Part shown: positions 50,907-59,236 of the stretch, piece after piece
How the letters are laid out: each line of letters starts with the position of its first letter
Numbering within the stretch: position 1 is the stretch's first letter
Assembly: GCA_009701885.1 (NCBI GenBank)
Contig: WLJH01000010.1
Span: 1-64,000, forward strand
Direction: 5' to 3'
From: Actinomycetota bacterium
GTDB lineage: Bacteria > Actinomycetota > Actinomycetes > Propionibacteriales > Nocardioidaceae
DNA length: 64,000 nucleotides
Notes under the pieces: generated by a model
What the model was told of the DNA's origin: nothing
The model's database searches: none
What the model saw: only the letters and a program-made list of their open reading frames with translations
Translations under genes and position numbers: made by a program

Positions 50907-51650
50907 GTGAACCACACCCTGGTCCTGCTGCGGCACGGCGAGTCCGACTGGAACGCCAAGAACCTCTTCACTGGCTGGGTCGACGTACCCCTCACCGAGA
51001 AGGGCCAGGGCGAGGCCCGACGCGGCGGCGAGCAGCTGCTCGAGGCCGGGGTGCTCCCCGACGTCGTCCACACCTCCCTGCTGCGTCGCGCGATCTCCAC
51101 CGCCGGTCTCGCGCTCGACGCCGCCGACCGCCACTGGATCCCGGTCAAGCGGTCCTGGCGCCTCAACGAGCGCCACTACGGCGCGCTGCAGGGCAAGGAC
51201 AAGAAGCAGACCCTCGCGCAGTACGGCGAGGAGCAGTTCATGCTCTGGCGCCGCTCCTTCGACGTCCCGCCGCCCCCGATCGACCTCGACGACGAGTTCT
51301 CCCAGGCCCACGACGTCCGGTACGCCGACCTCGGCTCCGACCTCCCGGCCACCGAGTGCCTCAAGGACGTCATCGCGCGGATGGTCCCCTACTGGGAGTC
51401 CGACATCGTCCCCGACCTGGCCGCCGGCAAGACGGTGCTCGTCGCCGCCCACGGCAACAGCCTGCGCGCGATCGTCAAGCACCTCGACGGCATCAGTGAC
51501 GAGGACATCGCCGGGCTCAACATCCCCACCGGCATGCCGCTCGTCTACGAGCTGGACGACTCCTTCGCCCCCGTCACCAAGGGCGGGCGCTACCTCGACC
51601 CGGAGGCGGCTGCGGCTGCTGCCGCGGCGGTGGCGAACCAGGGCAAGTAG
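50907..51650 (+). CDS. gpmA: 2,3-bisphosphoglycerate-dependent phosphoglycerate mutase
   Basis: A 247-residue glycolytic enzyme that interconverts 3- and 2-phosphoglycerate. The phosphorylated His10 is in [10 protein letters not shown], followed by [28 protein letters not shown] and the second active His in AAHGNSLRA are also present. The C-terminal Ala run is unusual but peripheral. The GTG at 50907 is fixed by the motif position. In mycobacteria gpm1 also lies next to senX3-regX3, as here with phoU inserted between. The 251-bp gap after it holds degenerate palindromic repeats. Confidence 0.96.
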   Translation: MNHTLVLLRHGESDWNAKNLFTGWVDVPLTEKGQGEARRGGEQLLEAGVLPDVVHTSLLRRAISTAGLALDAADRHWIPVKRSWRLNERHYGALQGKDKKQTLAQYGEEQFMLWRRSFDVPPPPIDLDDEFSQAHDVRYADLGSDLPATECLKDVIARMVPYWESDIVPDLAAGKTVLVAAHGNSLRAIVKHLDGISDEDIAGLNIPTGMPLVYELDDSFAPVTKGGRYLDPEAAAAAAAAVANQGK

Positions 51651-51670
51651 CGGGCCCGCGCGCGGGACGT

Positions 51671-51873
51671 GTCATCAGCCGGCCGCTGAAGCTGACGGCC
51701 GACCTTTGAAACAACAGCGGCCCACCGTCACGTTCAGCGGCTGGCCGCTGGAACATTCGTCGGCCGGCGCCCTGCGGTGCGGCGAGAACTTCATCGGCCG
51801 GCCGACAAACCTTGCGGTCGGCCGACAGAGCTTCATCGGCCCACCGCAAGGTTCAGCGGCCGGCCGATGAACC
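51671..51873. repeat. Array of degenerate 18-21-nt palindromic repeats
   Basis: About eight units follow one another between convergent gpmA and phoU. They include TTCATCGGCCGGCCGACAAA, TTGCGGTCGGCCGACAG, TTCATCGGCCCACCGCAAGG, TCAGCGGCCGGCCGATGAA and, at the left, TCATCAGCCGGCCGCTGAA. The core GGCCGGCC is itself palindromic, and units vary in its flanks and orientation. They could fold into several alternative hairpins. Some protein-binding or recombination history is possible; termination is the simplest role. Confidence 0.7.
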
Positions 51874-51901
51874 TCGCGAGCCGCCGCGGCCAGGCCGGCC
51901 C

Positions 51902-52558
51902 TCAGGCCTCGACGGCCCGCGGGTCGGTGCCGGTGACGACGAAGACGACCCGGTTGGCGATGGAGACCGCGTGGTCGGCGATCCGCTCGTAGTAGCGGCC
52001 GAGCAGGGCGATGTCGACGGCCGCCTCGACCCCGTGGGCCCAGTCGTCACCGAGCAGCTGGGTGAAGCTGGCGCGGCGCAGCTGGTCCATGATCTCGTCG
52101 TCGCGACCGAGCTCGATGGCGGCGGAGACGTCGCGGTCCACGATGATCTGGCGGACCCGGTGGACCATGTCGCCGGCGACCTCGGCCATCCGGGCCACGG
52201 TCGGGCGGATCTCCCCGGGGACGGCCACCTCGGGCACGCGCATCCGGGCGATCTTGGCGACGTGCACCGACAGGTCGCCCATCCGCTCCAGCTCGGTCAC
52301 CATGCGCAGGGCGGCGACGACGACACGCAGGTCGGTGGCCACGGGCTGCTGCAGGGAGAGCAGCTCGAAGCACTTCTCCTCCACCTCGACCCGGGCCCGG
52401 TCGATCACCTCGTCGCTGGAGATGACCCGCTCGGCCACCTCCACGTCGGCCTCGAGGAGGGCCTTGGTCGCCTGGACGACGGCGGTCTCGACCTGGCCGC
52501 AGATGGTGGCCAGGTCGCCGAAGACCGCGTCGAGCTGCTCGTGGAAGACGTCACGCAT
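51902..52558 (-). CDS. phoU: Phosphate-specific transport accessory protein PhoU
   Basis: A 218-residue two-repeat helical-bundle protein that links the Pst phosphate transporter to the sensor kinase (here SenX3) and damps the phosphate-starvation response. The repeated E(x)3D-type metal motifs are visible around RVISSDEVIDRARVEVEEKCFE (about 44-65, in two parts) and RDDEIMDQLRRASF. No pst gene is nearby. It is divergent from senX3, and the gap has direct repeats like a PHO box, so it is probably under RegX3/PhoP control. Confidence 0.93.
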   Translation of the reverse strand: MRDVFHEQLDAVFGDLATICGQVETAVVQATKALLEADVEVAERVISSDEVIDRARVEVEEKCFELLSLQQPVATDLRVVVAALRMVTELERMGDLSVHVAKIARMRVPEVAVPGEIRPTVARMAEVAGDMVHRVRQIIVDRDVSAAIELGRDDEIMDQLRRASFTQLLGDDWAHGVEAAVDIALLGRYYERIADHAVSIANRVVFVVTGTDPRAVEA

Positions 52559-52585
52559 GCGACCACCCTAGGAGAAGCGGGTGAC

Positions 52586-52618
52586 GGGACGGGGTGACGC
52601 CGTGAACGCGGGGTGAAC
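52586..52618 (-). promoter_or_regulatory. PHO-box-like direct repeats between phoU and senX3
   Basis: Read on the minus strand, 11-bp units GTTCACCCCGC (52618-52608) and GTTCACGGCGT (52607-52597) are followed by a weaker CACCCCGTCCC (52596-52586). Tandem 11-bp repeats starting GTTCAC are the known binding form of actinobacterial PhoP/RegX3 regulators. The position between phoU and senX3-regX3 suggests autoregulation. Confidence 0.65.
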
Positions 52619-52679
52619 GTTGCCTACGTCCGCGTCCAGCGGCGAACGCACGGTGTCGCCCGTGCGTACTCTTCCCTCC

Positions 52680-53828
52680 GTGGACCCCACGCTGCAGGCT
52701 GCCCTCGCGGCCGTGATCGGCGCCGTCGTCGCCGGCGGCGCGGTCCTGGCGTGGCACATCAGCGACCGCCAGCAGCACGCAATCCCCGCCAGCGCCCAGC
52801 CGGTCGTCCCCGAGGGGGTCGGCACCGTGCTGTCGGTGCTGCGGTCCAGCGCGGTCGTCGTCGACGACAACGAGGAGGTCCTCAAGGCCTCCGCCCCGGC
52901 GTACGCGCTGGGGCTGGTGCGGGGCTCGCGGCTGGTCTCGACCGAGCTGGCCGAGGTGGTGCGGCAGGTACGCCGCGACGGGCAGATCCGCGAGACCGAG
53001 CTGCTCATGGCCCGGCCCGGCGTGCCCTCGCGCTACGTCACCGCCCGCGTCGCGCCCCTGGGCTCGCGGCTGGTGCTGGCGCTGGTCGAGGACCGCACCC
53101 GCGAGAAGCGGGTCGAGGAGGTGCGCCGTGACTTCGTCGCCAACGTCTCCCACGAGCTGAAGACCCCGGTGGGCGCGATCCGGCTGCTCTCGGACGCCAT
53201 GCAGGACGCGGCCGACGACCCCGAGGCGGTACGCCGCTTCGCCTCCCGCATGTTCATTGAGTCCGAGCGGCTCGGCACGCTGGTGCAGCAGATCATCGAG
53301 CTCTCGCGCCTGCAGGCCGACGACCCGCTGGACGCCCCCGTCGCGGTGCACCTGGACGACGTCATCGCGCACGCGGTGGACACCAGCCGCACCGACGCCG
53401 AGAACAAGCGCATCCAGGTGCTGGTCGGCGGCACCCCGGACCTGCAAGTCTTCGGCAACGAGCAGCAGGTCACGGCCGCGGTCTCCAACCTCGTGAGCAA
53501 CGCCGTGTCGTACTCCGAGGAGGACTCCACGGTGCTGGTGACCACCCGCGTCGACGACGGCTCGGTCGACATCTCGGTCGTTGACCAGGGCATCGGCATC
53601 CCCGCGGACGAGCTCGACCGCATCTTCGAGCGCTTCTACCGGGTCGACCCCGCTCGCCACCGCTCCACCGGCGGGACCGGGCTCGGCCTGTCCATCGTCA
53701 AGCACGTCGCCGCCACCCACGGCGGCGAGGTCCGGGTCTGGTCGGCGGAGGGTCAGGGGTCCACCTTCACCCTCACGCTGCCGCAGCACTTCGGGGCCGA
53801 GAGGAAGACACAGGAGGACAGCCCGTGA
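52680..53828 (+). CDS. senX3: Sensor histidine kinase SenX3-type
   Basis: A 382-residue sensor kinase for phosphate limitation. One N-terminal transmembrane segment (AALAAVIGAVVAGGAVLAW, about 7-25) is followed by a PAS-like domain (about 50-135) and the kinase core: phospho-acceptor His158 in NVSHELKTP, N box NLVSNAVSYSEE, G1 DQGIGIP and G2 GGTGLGLSIVKHV. The GTG at 52680 gives the length usual for SenX3. The stop overlaps the start of regX3 (GTGA), as expected for the pair. Confidence 0.94.
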   Translation: MDPTLQAALAAVIGAVVAGGAVLAWHISDRQQHAIPASAQPVVPEGVGTVLSVLRSSAVVVDDNEEVLKASAPAYALGLVRGSRLVSTELAEVVRQVRRDGQIRETELLMARPGVPSRYVTARVAPLGSRLVLALVEDRTREKRVEEVRRDFVANVSHELKTPVGAIRLLSDAMQDAADDPEAVRRFASRMFIESERLGTLVQQIIELSRLQADDPLDAPVAVHLDDVIAHAVDTSRTDAENKRIQVLVGGTPDLQVFGNEQQVTAAVSNLVSNAVSYSEEDSTVLVTTRVDDGSVDISVVDQGIGIPADELDRIFERFYRVDPARHRSTGGTGLGLSIVKHVAATHGGEVRVWSAEGQGSTFTLTLPQHFGAERKTQEDSP

Positions 53829-54502
53829 CACGGGTACTGGTGGTCGAGGACGAGGAGAGCTACAGCGACGCCCTCGCGTACATGCTGCGCAAGGAGGGCT
53901 TCGAGGTGGCGATCGCCGCGGACGGCAACGCCGCACTGGCGGAGTTCGACCGCAACGGCGCGGACATTGTGCTGCTGGACCTGATGCTGCCCGGCATCCC
54001 CGGCACCGAGGTGTGCCGGCAGATCCGGGCGACCTCCAGCGTCCCGGTGATCATGGTGAGCGCCAAGGACGACGAGGTCGACAAGGTGGTCGGTCTCGAG
54101 CTCGGGGCCGACGACTACGTCACCAAGCCCTACTCCCCCCGCGAGCTGGTCGCCCGCATCCGCGCGGTGCTGCGCCGCGGCACCGAGCCCGAGGCCGCGA
54201 CCTCGACGCTCGAGGCCGGGCCGGTGCGGATGGACGTCGAGCGGCACGTCGTGACCGTCGACGGCACCGAGACCAAGCTGCCGCTCAAGGAGTTCGAGCT
54301 CCTCGAGATGTTCCTGCGCAACCCCGGCCGGGTGCTCACGCGCGGGCAGCTGATCGACCGGGTCTGGGGCTCGGACTACGTCGGGGACACCAAGACCCTC
54401 GACGTGCACGTGAAGCGGCTGCGGGCCAAGCTCGAGCCGGACCCGTCGGAGCCGAAGTACCTCGTCACCGTCCGGGGGCTGGGCTACAAGTTGGACCTCT
54501 GA
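53825..54502 (+). CDS. regX3: Response regulator RegX3-type
   Basis: A 225-residue OmpR/PhoB-type regulator. The receiver domain has the acidic pair in VVEDEES, the phosphorylated Asp52 in LLDLMLPG and Lys in VTKPYSPREL. The C-terminal winged helix ends RGLGYKLDL, with the recognition helix in TLDVHVKRLRAKLE. It activates phosphate-scavenging genes on phosphorylation by SenX3 and probably binds the direct repeats before phoU and senX3. GTG at 53825 overlaps the senX3 stop. Confidence 0.96.
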   Translation: MTRVLVVEDEESYSDALAYMLRKEGFEVAIAADGNAALAEFDRNGADIVLLDLMLPGIPGTEVCRQIRATSSVPVIMVSAKDDEVDKVVGLELGADDYVTKPYSPRELVARIRAVLRRGTEPEAATSTLEAGPVRMDVERHVVTVDGTETKLPLKEFELLEMFLRNPGRVLTRGQLIDRVWGSDYVGDTKTLDVHVKRLRAKLEPDPSEPKYLVTVRGLGYKLDL

Positions 54503-54510
54503 CGAGCAGG

Positions 54511-54707
54511 TCGGTCGAGCAGGCGAGCGCCAGCGAGCCTCACCCCACCCGATGGTCGAGCAGGCGAGCGCCAGCGAGCCGTCGTCGAGACCGCGTACGC
54601 CGGAAGCGGCCCTCTGCCCCGAGCGGCTCGCGTGGGTGACGATCGACGGCCGCCTCACGCGGTCTCGACGACGCCCTCCCCGAGGGCTCGGGCTGCTCGA
54701 CCACCGG
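54511..54707. repeat. Cluster of TGGTCGAGCAG elements, two direct and one inverted
   Basis: GTCGAGCAGGCGAGCGCCAG occurs at about 54514-54533 and again at about 54555-54574, the second ending GTCGTCGAGACCGCG. An inverted relative at 54656-54704 starts CGCGGTCTCGACGACG and ends GCTGCTCGACCACC, so the second and third copies can pair over about 44 bases. They fill the 260-bp gap between regX3 and the EamA gene. A single copy lies at 39394-39433. Confidence 0.7.
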
Positions 54708-54762
54708 CACGACGCCCGAAACCCGCGCGACGGACTGTCATGGGCGTCCGTAGTCTTTGGTC

Positions 54763-55734
54763 GTGACATCGACGACCGCCCCCGAACCCGCCGCGACCGG
54801 CCCCGGCGCGACCGACCCGGCCCCGAGCGGGTCCGCCGCCGGCGTACCGACGTGGCTGCCGCTGGCGGCGGTGGCGACGACGCTGGTCTTCTGGGCCTCG
54901 GCGTTCGTGGCGATCCGCTACCTGGGTGAGGACTTCTCGGCCGGGCCGCTGTCGCTGGGGCGGCTGCTCGTGGGCGCGGCGGTGCTCGGCGTGGTGGCGC
55001 TCTCGCGCGGGGTGCCGCGGCCGACGCGGCGCGAGTGGGTGTCGCTGGTCGCGATCGGCGTGCTGTGGTTCGGGGTCTACAACGTGGCGCTCAACGAGGG
55101 CGAGACCCGGGTCGACGCCGGCACGGCCGCGATGCTGATCCAGCTCTCCCCGGTGCTGATCGCGGCGCTGGCGGCGGTGTTCCTGGGTGAGCGGTTCACG
55201 ACGTACCTCGCGCTCGGGCTGGCGCTGGCCTTCGCCGGCGTCGGGCTGATCAGCATCTCCACCGACGGCGCGGAGAGCCGCGACGTGCTGGGGGTGGCGC
55301 TGGTGCTGCTCGCGGCGGCGGTCTACTCGGTCAGCCTGATCCTGCAGAAGCCGCTCGTCGCGCGGCTGCAGCCGGTGCACGTGACGTGGCTGGCCTGCAC
55401 GATCGGCGCGGTGGTGTGCCTGCCGTTCGCGCCCGCGCTCCTCGACGAGCTGGGCACCGCGCCGGCGTCGTCGGTGTGGTGGCTGGTCTACCTCGGCATC
55501 TTCCCGACCGCGATCGCCTTCACCACCTACGCCTTCGCGCTGCAGCACATGTCGGCCTCGTCGCTGGGCGTCACGACCTACCTCGTGCCGCCGCTGACGA
55601 TCCTCATGGGCTGGCTGGCGCTCGGCGAGACGCCCCCGACCATGGCGTACGCCGGCGGCGTGCTCTGCCTGGTCGGGGTTGCCGTCGCCCGGCGCAAGCC
55701 GCGGGTCAGGGCGGACGCGGCTGCGCCTGCATGA
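54763..55734 (+). CDS. EamA-family (drug/metabolite) transporter
   Basis: A 323-residue inner-membrane protein with ten hydrophobic segments in two repeated five-helix halves, the standard EamA/DMT design. The first half contains FWASAFVAIRYLG (about 45) and the second ALQHMSASSLGVTTYLVPPL, the family's typical helix 9 region. A polar stretch of about 30 residues precedes helix 1. EamA members export amino acids, nucleosides or drugs; the substrate here cannot be told. The GTG at 54763 is chosen. A near-perfect 66-bp palindrome follows 1 base after the stop. Confidence 0.88.
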   Translation: MTSTTAPEPAATGPGATDPAPSGSAAGVPTWLPLAAVATTLVFWASAFVAIRYLGEDFSAGPLSLGRLLVGAAVLGVVALSRGVPRPTRREWVSLVAIGVLWFGVYNVALNEGETRVDAGTAAMLIQLSPVLIAALAAVFLGERFTTYLALGLALAFAGVGLISISTDGAESRDVLGVALVLLAAAVYSVSLILQKPLVARLQPVHVTWLACTIGAVVCLPFAPALLDELGTAPASSVWWLVYLGIFPTAIAFTTYAFALQHMSASSLGVTTYLVPPLTILMGWLALGETPPTMAYAGGVLCLVGVAVARRKPRVRADAAAPA

Positions 55735-55735
55735 G

Positions 55736-55801
55736 GGGGTAGTCCGAACGAAATTTCACCCTCAGCTCGAGCTGAGGGTGAAAAGACGTTCGGACTACCC
55801 C
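55736..55801. terminator. Near-perfect 66-bp palindrome between convergent genes
   Basis: The arms GGGGTAGTCCGAACG (55736-55750) and CGTTCGGACTACCCC (55787-55801) flank a 3x3 mismatch (AAA/AGA) and a perfect inner palindrome from TTTCACCC to GGGTGAAA centred on AGCTCGAGCT. It begins right after the EamA stop and lies 18 bp from the end of the YbjN-like gene. A bidirectional terminator is the simplest reading. Confidence 0.75.
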
Positions 55802-55819
55802 ACCTCGCCGGGCAACCGC

Positions 55820-56386
55820 TCAGCCCTCGGCCGCCCCCGGCCGCTCGCCGGCCTCGAGCCAGCCCCGGAACGCCTCGAGGTTGGCGGTGGACTCGCCCCG
55901 CTCGGTGCGCCACTCCCACTCCTTGCGGATGGCGGTGGCGAAGCCGAGCTCGAGGATCGGGTTGAACGACTCGTCGGCGTAGGTCAGGACCGAGCCCAGC
56001 AGCCGGTCGAGCTCCTCGGGGCTGGCGGCGGCCAGGGGGATCCGGCCGTCCAGGTAGATGTCGCCGGTGCGGTCGATGGCGAAGGAGACGGCGTACATCC
56101 GCAGGTTGCGCTGCAGCAGCCAGCGGTAGACGCCCTCGTGGTTCTCGTCGGGGTTGCGGGCGACGAAGGCGTGGACCCCCAGCGAGTGCAGCGCGACGTC
56201 GAGACGCACGGCGGTCTGCAGCTTCTTCTCCCCGGGCAGCGAGAAGGAGAAGACGCCCTCGGGCTCCTCCTTGAACTCCAGCTCGCTGGCGCGCAGGTGC
56301 TCGCGGACGGTCGCCAGCGCCGCCTCGCGCTCGGGCGAGGTGGTGCGCTCGGGGGTCGCCCCCTGGACGTCGTCGATCTCGCTCAT
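55820..56386 (-). CDS. YbjN-domain protein
   Basis: A 188-residue cytoplasmic protein of the YbjN/sensory-domain-like family (as in mycobacterial Rv0487, which also sits beside mshA). The fold resembles type III secretion chaperones, with alternating helices and strands; [24 protein letters not shown] and [20 protein letters not shown] (each quoted in part) are conserved features. Its ATG overlaps the mshA stop (ATGA), so it is translated with MshA. Function is not known; the fixed link with mycothiol synthesis suggests a supporting role, which is inference. Confidence 0.82.
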   Translation of the reverse strand: MSEIDDVQGATPERTTSPEREAALATVREHLRASELEFKEEPEGVFSFSLPGEKKLQTAVRLDVALHSLGVHAFVARNPDENHEGVYRWLLQRNLRMYAVSFAIDRTGDIYLDGRIPLAAASPEELDRLLGSVLTYADESFNPILELGFATAIRKEWEWRTERGESTANLEAFRGWLEAGERPGAAEG

Positions 56387-57657
56387 GCCGAGGCCTCCGC
56401 CCGCAGCTGCCAGCGGGCCCGTTCGTAGGTGCGCAGCATCGCCGCTGCGGTGGCGTCCCAGGAGAACTGCCGCGCCTGCAGTGCCGCACCGGCCGCCAGG
56501 CAGTCGTGCAGCCCCGGTTCGGTCAGCACCCGACCCAGCGCGTGCGCCCAGTCGGCCTCGTCGTGGGAGTCGACGAGCAGCCCGCTGCGCTCGTGGCGTA
56601 CGACGGTGGGCAGCCCGCCCACGGCGGCGGCCACCACGGGGGTGCCACAGGCACCGGCCTCGGCCGCGACCAGCCCGAAGGACTCGTTGTAGCTGGGCAC
56701 GGCGACCAGCGTCGCGGCGGAGTACCACTGCGCCAGCTCGGCCTGGGCCACCGGCGGCACGAATCGCACCACGTCGTGCAGCCCCAGCTCCCCGGCCAGC
56801 TCGGCCAACGACTCGGGGTGCTCCAGGCCCGACCCGGACGGGCCGCCGACGACCGGCACGACGAGCGAGCCCCGCAGCTCGGGGCGCCGGGCGAGCAGCA
56901 CCGCGACCGCGCGCAGCAGCACGTCGGGCGCCTTGAGCGGCTGGATCCGCCCGGCGAAGAGCACGACCTGCGCGTCGGCCGGCAGCCCCAGGGCCGCCCG
57001 CGCTCTGGCGCGGGAGCCGGGCCGGAAGACCTCCAGGTCGACCCCGGGGTGGACCACCTCGACGCGGCTCGCGTCGGCGTCGTACAGGTCGATGAGCTGC
57101 TTGGCCTCGATGTCGGTGTTGGCCACGAGCACGTCGGCGGCGTCGACGACCGCCTGCTCGCCGATGACCCGCGAGGCCGGCTCGGGCGTGTCGCCGTCGG
57201 CGAGCGAGGCGTTCTTGACCCGGGCCATCGTGTGCATCGTGTGCACGAGCGGCACGCCCCAGCGGTCCGCGGCGAGCGTGCCGACCTGGCCGGAGAGCCA
57301 GTAGTGGGAGTGCACCGCGTCGTAGTGCCCGCGCGGCTGGGCGGCCTCGGCGCGCAGCACCTCGCGCGCGAACACGCAGAGCTGGCCGGGCAGCGCGTCC
57401 TTGGGCAGCAGCTCGAACGGCCCCGCGTGGACGTGGCGCACCTTCACGCCCTCGGCCGCCTCGACGACCGCCGGCAGCCGCGAGGAGGTCGCGCGGGTGA
57501 AGACGTCGACCTCGATGCCCTGTCGCGCCAGGCGGCGCGCGAGCTCGATGACGTAGACGTTCATCCCACCCGCGTCCCCGGTGCCGGGCTGGTCCAGCGG
57601 AGAGGTGTGCAGGCTGATCATCGCGAGCCGGCGCATGGGCCGGGCGACAGCGCTCAC
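56383..57657 (-). CDS. mshA: D-inositol-3-phosphate glycosyltransferase (mycothiol synthesis)
   Basis: A 424-residue GT-B glycosyltransferase (family 4) that joins N-acetylglucosamine from UDP-GlcNAc to inositol-3-phosphate, the first step of mycothiol synthesis. The acceptor-site region [21 protein letters not shown] (about 17-37, MshA-specific) is nearly invariant in actinobacteria. The GxxxxxKxxD-type donor motif [14 protein letters not shown] and the C-terminal [14 protein letters not shown] with its Glu pair are present. I chose GTG at 57657, which follows GGGGGAG; an earlier frame start is possible but matches nothing. Presence of this gene alone marks an actinobacterium. Confidence 0.94.
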   Translation of the reverse strand: MSAVARPMRRLAMISLHTSPLDQPGTGDAGGMNVYVIELARRLARQGIEVDVFTRATSSRLPAVVEAAEGVKVRHVHAGPFELLPKDALPGQLCVFAREVLRAEAAQPRGHYDAVHSHYWLSGQVGTLAADRWGVPLVHTMHTMARVKNASLADGDTPEPASRVIGEQAVVDAADVLVANTDIEAKQLIDLYDADASRVEVVHPGVDLEVFRPGSRARARAALGLPADAQVVLFAGRIQPLKAPDVLLRAVAVLLARRPELRGSLVVPVVGGPSGSGLEHPESLAELAGELGLHDVVRFVPPVAQAELAQWYSAATLVAVPSYNESFGLVAAEAGACGTPVVAAAVGGLPTVVRHERSGLLVDSHDEADWAHALGRVLTEPGLHDCLAAGAALQARQFSWDATAAAMLRTYERARWQLRAEASA

Positions 57658-57854
57658 GTGCTCCCCCTGGTGGGACGGCGGGTGGGACGGATGGTGCGGC
57701 GGGGCCGCGACCCCCGGGACGGACCGGGTCCACCGGTCAGCACCAGTGAACACCGGTGCACCTCGTCACATTCCCACCCGGTCGGCTGGTGCGGACCGAT
57801 CGACGTCGTACGCCGGGCGCGGGCCGGACGGGACCGGGCCGTGGCCGGGCGGAC

Positions 57855-58271
57855 TCAGCGCGCGGAGCGCGACCGCCGCTCCGCGCGACGCCGCGGGCCG
57901 GTGGGAGCGGGCGACGCGACCGCGTCGGCGGCGGGGACGGCGGAGGCCTCGGTCCCGGCGCGACCACGCAGGGTACGCGGGAGAACGGCAAGGCAGCCGA
58001 GCGCGACGACCGCACCCACGATGCCGCCCACCACGAGCGAGTCCTGCACGCCGACCACGGCAGCCAGCGACCAGGCGAGCGCGACGACGCACAGCCCGAC
58101 CACGACGCGCAGCACCACCGGCCGCACCAGCGAGGCCCCGGCGGCCAGGACGACCACCGACAGCAGCACCGCACCCGGCCACAGCAGCGCGTCGACGTCG
58201 GCGACCCACCGGACCAGCCACAGCAGCCCACCGACCGCACCCGCGATCACCACGATCGTCGACTCGCGCAC
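57855..58271 (-). CDS. Small membrane protein, unknown function
   Basis: A 138-residue protein with four predicted transmembrane helices (about 6-22, 30-48, 54-72 and 76-98) and a basic, Ala/Pro-rich cytoplasmic tail ending RRRAERRSRSAR. No catalytic motif or known family is seen. The GTG at 58271 has AGGAGG five bases before it, a strong support for the start. It is divergent from the SDR that begins at 58401 and stands alone between mshA and that gene. Confidence 0.7.
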   Translation of the reverse strand: MRESTIVVIAGAVGGLLWLVRWVADVDALLWPGAVLLSVVVLAAGASLVRPVVLRVVVGLCVVALAWSLAAVVGVQDSLVVGGIVGAVVALGCLAVLPRTLRGRAGTEASAVPAADAVASPAPTGPRRRAERRSRSAR

Positions 58272-58400
58272 ATCCACCTCCTGGGTCCGGCACATCGTGC
58301 CAGCACGGCGTCCGCGCGGCCAGGACGTCTCGGTCCCGGTCGCCGGCGCCACCGCCGAGGGTCCCGGCGGGTGGGAGGTGGCCGGTGGTTCGATGAGGCC

Positions 58401-59180
58401 ATGAGCACCCGTCGTACCGCCGTCGTCACCGGAGCCAGCAGCGGGATCGGCGCCGCGACCGCCCGGGCCCTGGCCGCCGAGGGCTTCCACGTCGTGTGCG
58501 CCGCGCGCCGGGCGGAGCGGATCGCGGCCCTGGCCGAGGAGATCGGTGGGACCGCGGTGACCTGCGACGTCACCGACGCGGGCGACGTCGCGGCCCTTGC
58601 CGAGACCGTGGCCGGGCTGCGGGAGGGCTCTGGTGACGGCAGCCTCGACGTGCTGGTCAACAACGCGGGCGGGGCGTTCGGCTCGGCGCCCGTGGCGCAG
58701 GCCGACGTGGAGCAGTGGCGCGCGATGTACGAGGTCAACGTCATCGGCCTGGTCCAGGTCACCCGCGCCCTGCTGCCCGCGCTGCTGCGCGCCCGCGACC
58801 AGGCCGGGATCATCTGCAACGTCGGCTCGACCGCGGGCCGGATCGCCTACGAGGGCGGCGGCGGCTACACGGCGGCCAAGCACGGCACCCAGGTCGTCAC
58901 CGAGACCCTGCGCCTGGAGCTCTTCGACCAGCCGGTCCGGGTCACCGAGGTCGCGCCGGGGATGGTGCGCACCGACGAGTTCGCGCTGGTCCGCTTCGAC
59001 GGGGACCGCGAGAAGGCCGCCGCGGTGTACGCCGGGGTCGCCGAGCCCCTCGTCGCCGAGGACGTCGCCGACGCCATCACCTGGGTCGTCACCCGCCCGC
59101 GGCACGTCAACGTCGACGAGCTGGTCATCCGCCCCCGCGCCCAGGCCGCACAGCACAAGGTCCACCGCGTCCACGACTGA
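58401..59180 (+). CDS. Short-chain dehydrogenase/reductase (YdfG-like)
   Basis: A 259-residue classical SDR. The cofactor site TGASSGIG is at 10-17 with ARRAER near 37-42 favouring NADP, NNAGG is near 92, and the catalytic Ser-Tyr-Lys are in NVGSTAGR and YTAAKHG. The C-terminal TWVVTRPRHVNVDELVIRP matches the YdfG/serine dehydrogenase-like group that oxidises 3-hydroxy acids or L-allo-threonine. The ATG at 58401 is clear. The gene is single and ends at a hairpin shared with a convergent lipoprotein gene. Confidence 0.92.
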   Translation: MSTRRTAVVTGASSGIGAATARALAAEGFHVVCAARRAERIAALAEEIGGTAVTCDVTDAGDVAALAETVAGLREGSGDGSLDVLVNNAGGAFGSAPVAQADVEQWRAMYEVNVIGLVQVTRALLPALLRARDQAGIICNVGSTAGRIAYEGGGGYTAAKHGTQVVTETLRLELFDQPVRVTEVAPGMVRTDEFALVRFDGDREKAAAVYAGVAEPLVAEDVADAITWVVTRPRHVNVDELVIRPRAQAAQHKVHRVHD

Positions 59181-59187
59181 TCCGGTC

Positions 59188-59236
59188 AGCGACGTTCCGG
59201 ACGCTGTGGGGCCCGGAACCGGTACGGAACGTCGCT
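59188..59236. terminator. Hairpin between SDR and lipoprotein genes
   Basis: AGCGACGTTCCG (59188-59199) pairs perfectly with CGGAACGTCGCT (59225-59236). It lies in a convergent junction and overlaps the stop codon of the lipoprotein gene by one base, so it also forms the end of that mRNA. Confidence 0.65.

Noticed and set aside
51671..51873. CRISPR-like array
   Set aside because: Repeats are degenerate, contiguous and in both orientations; there are no unique spacers of constant length and no cas genes nearby.
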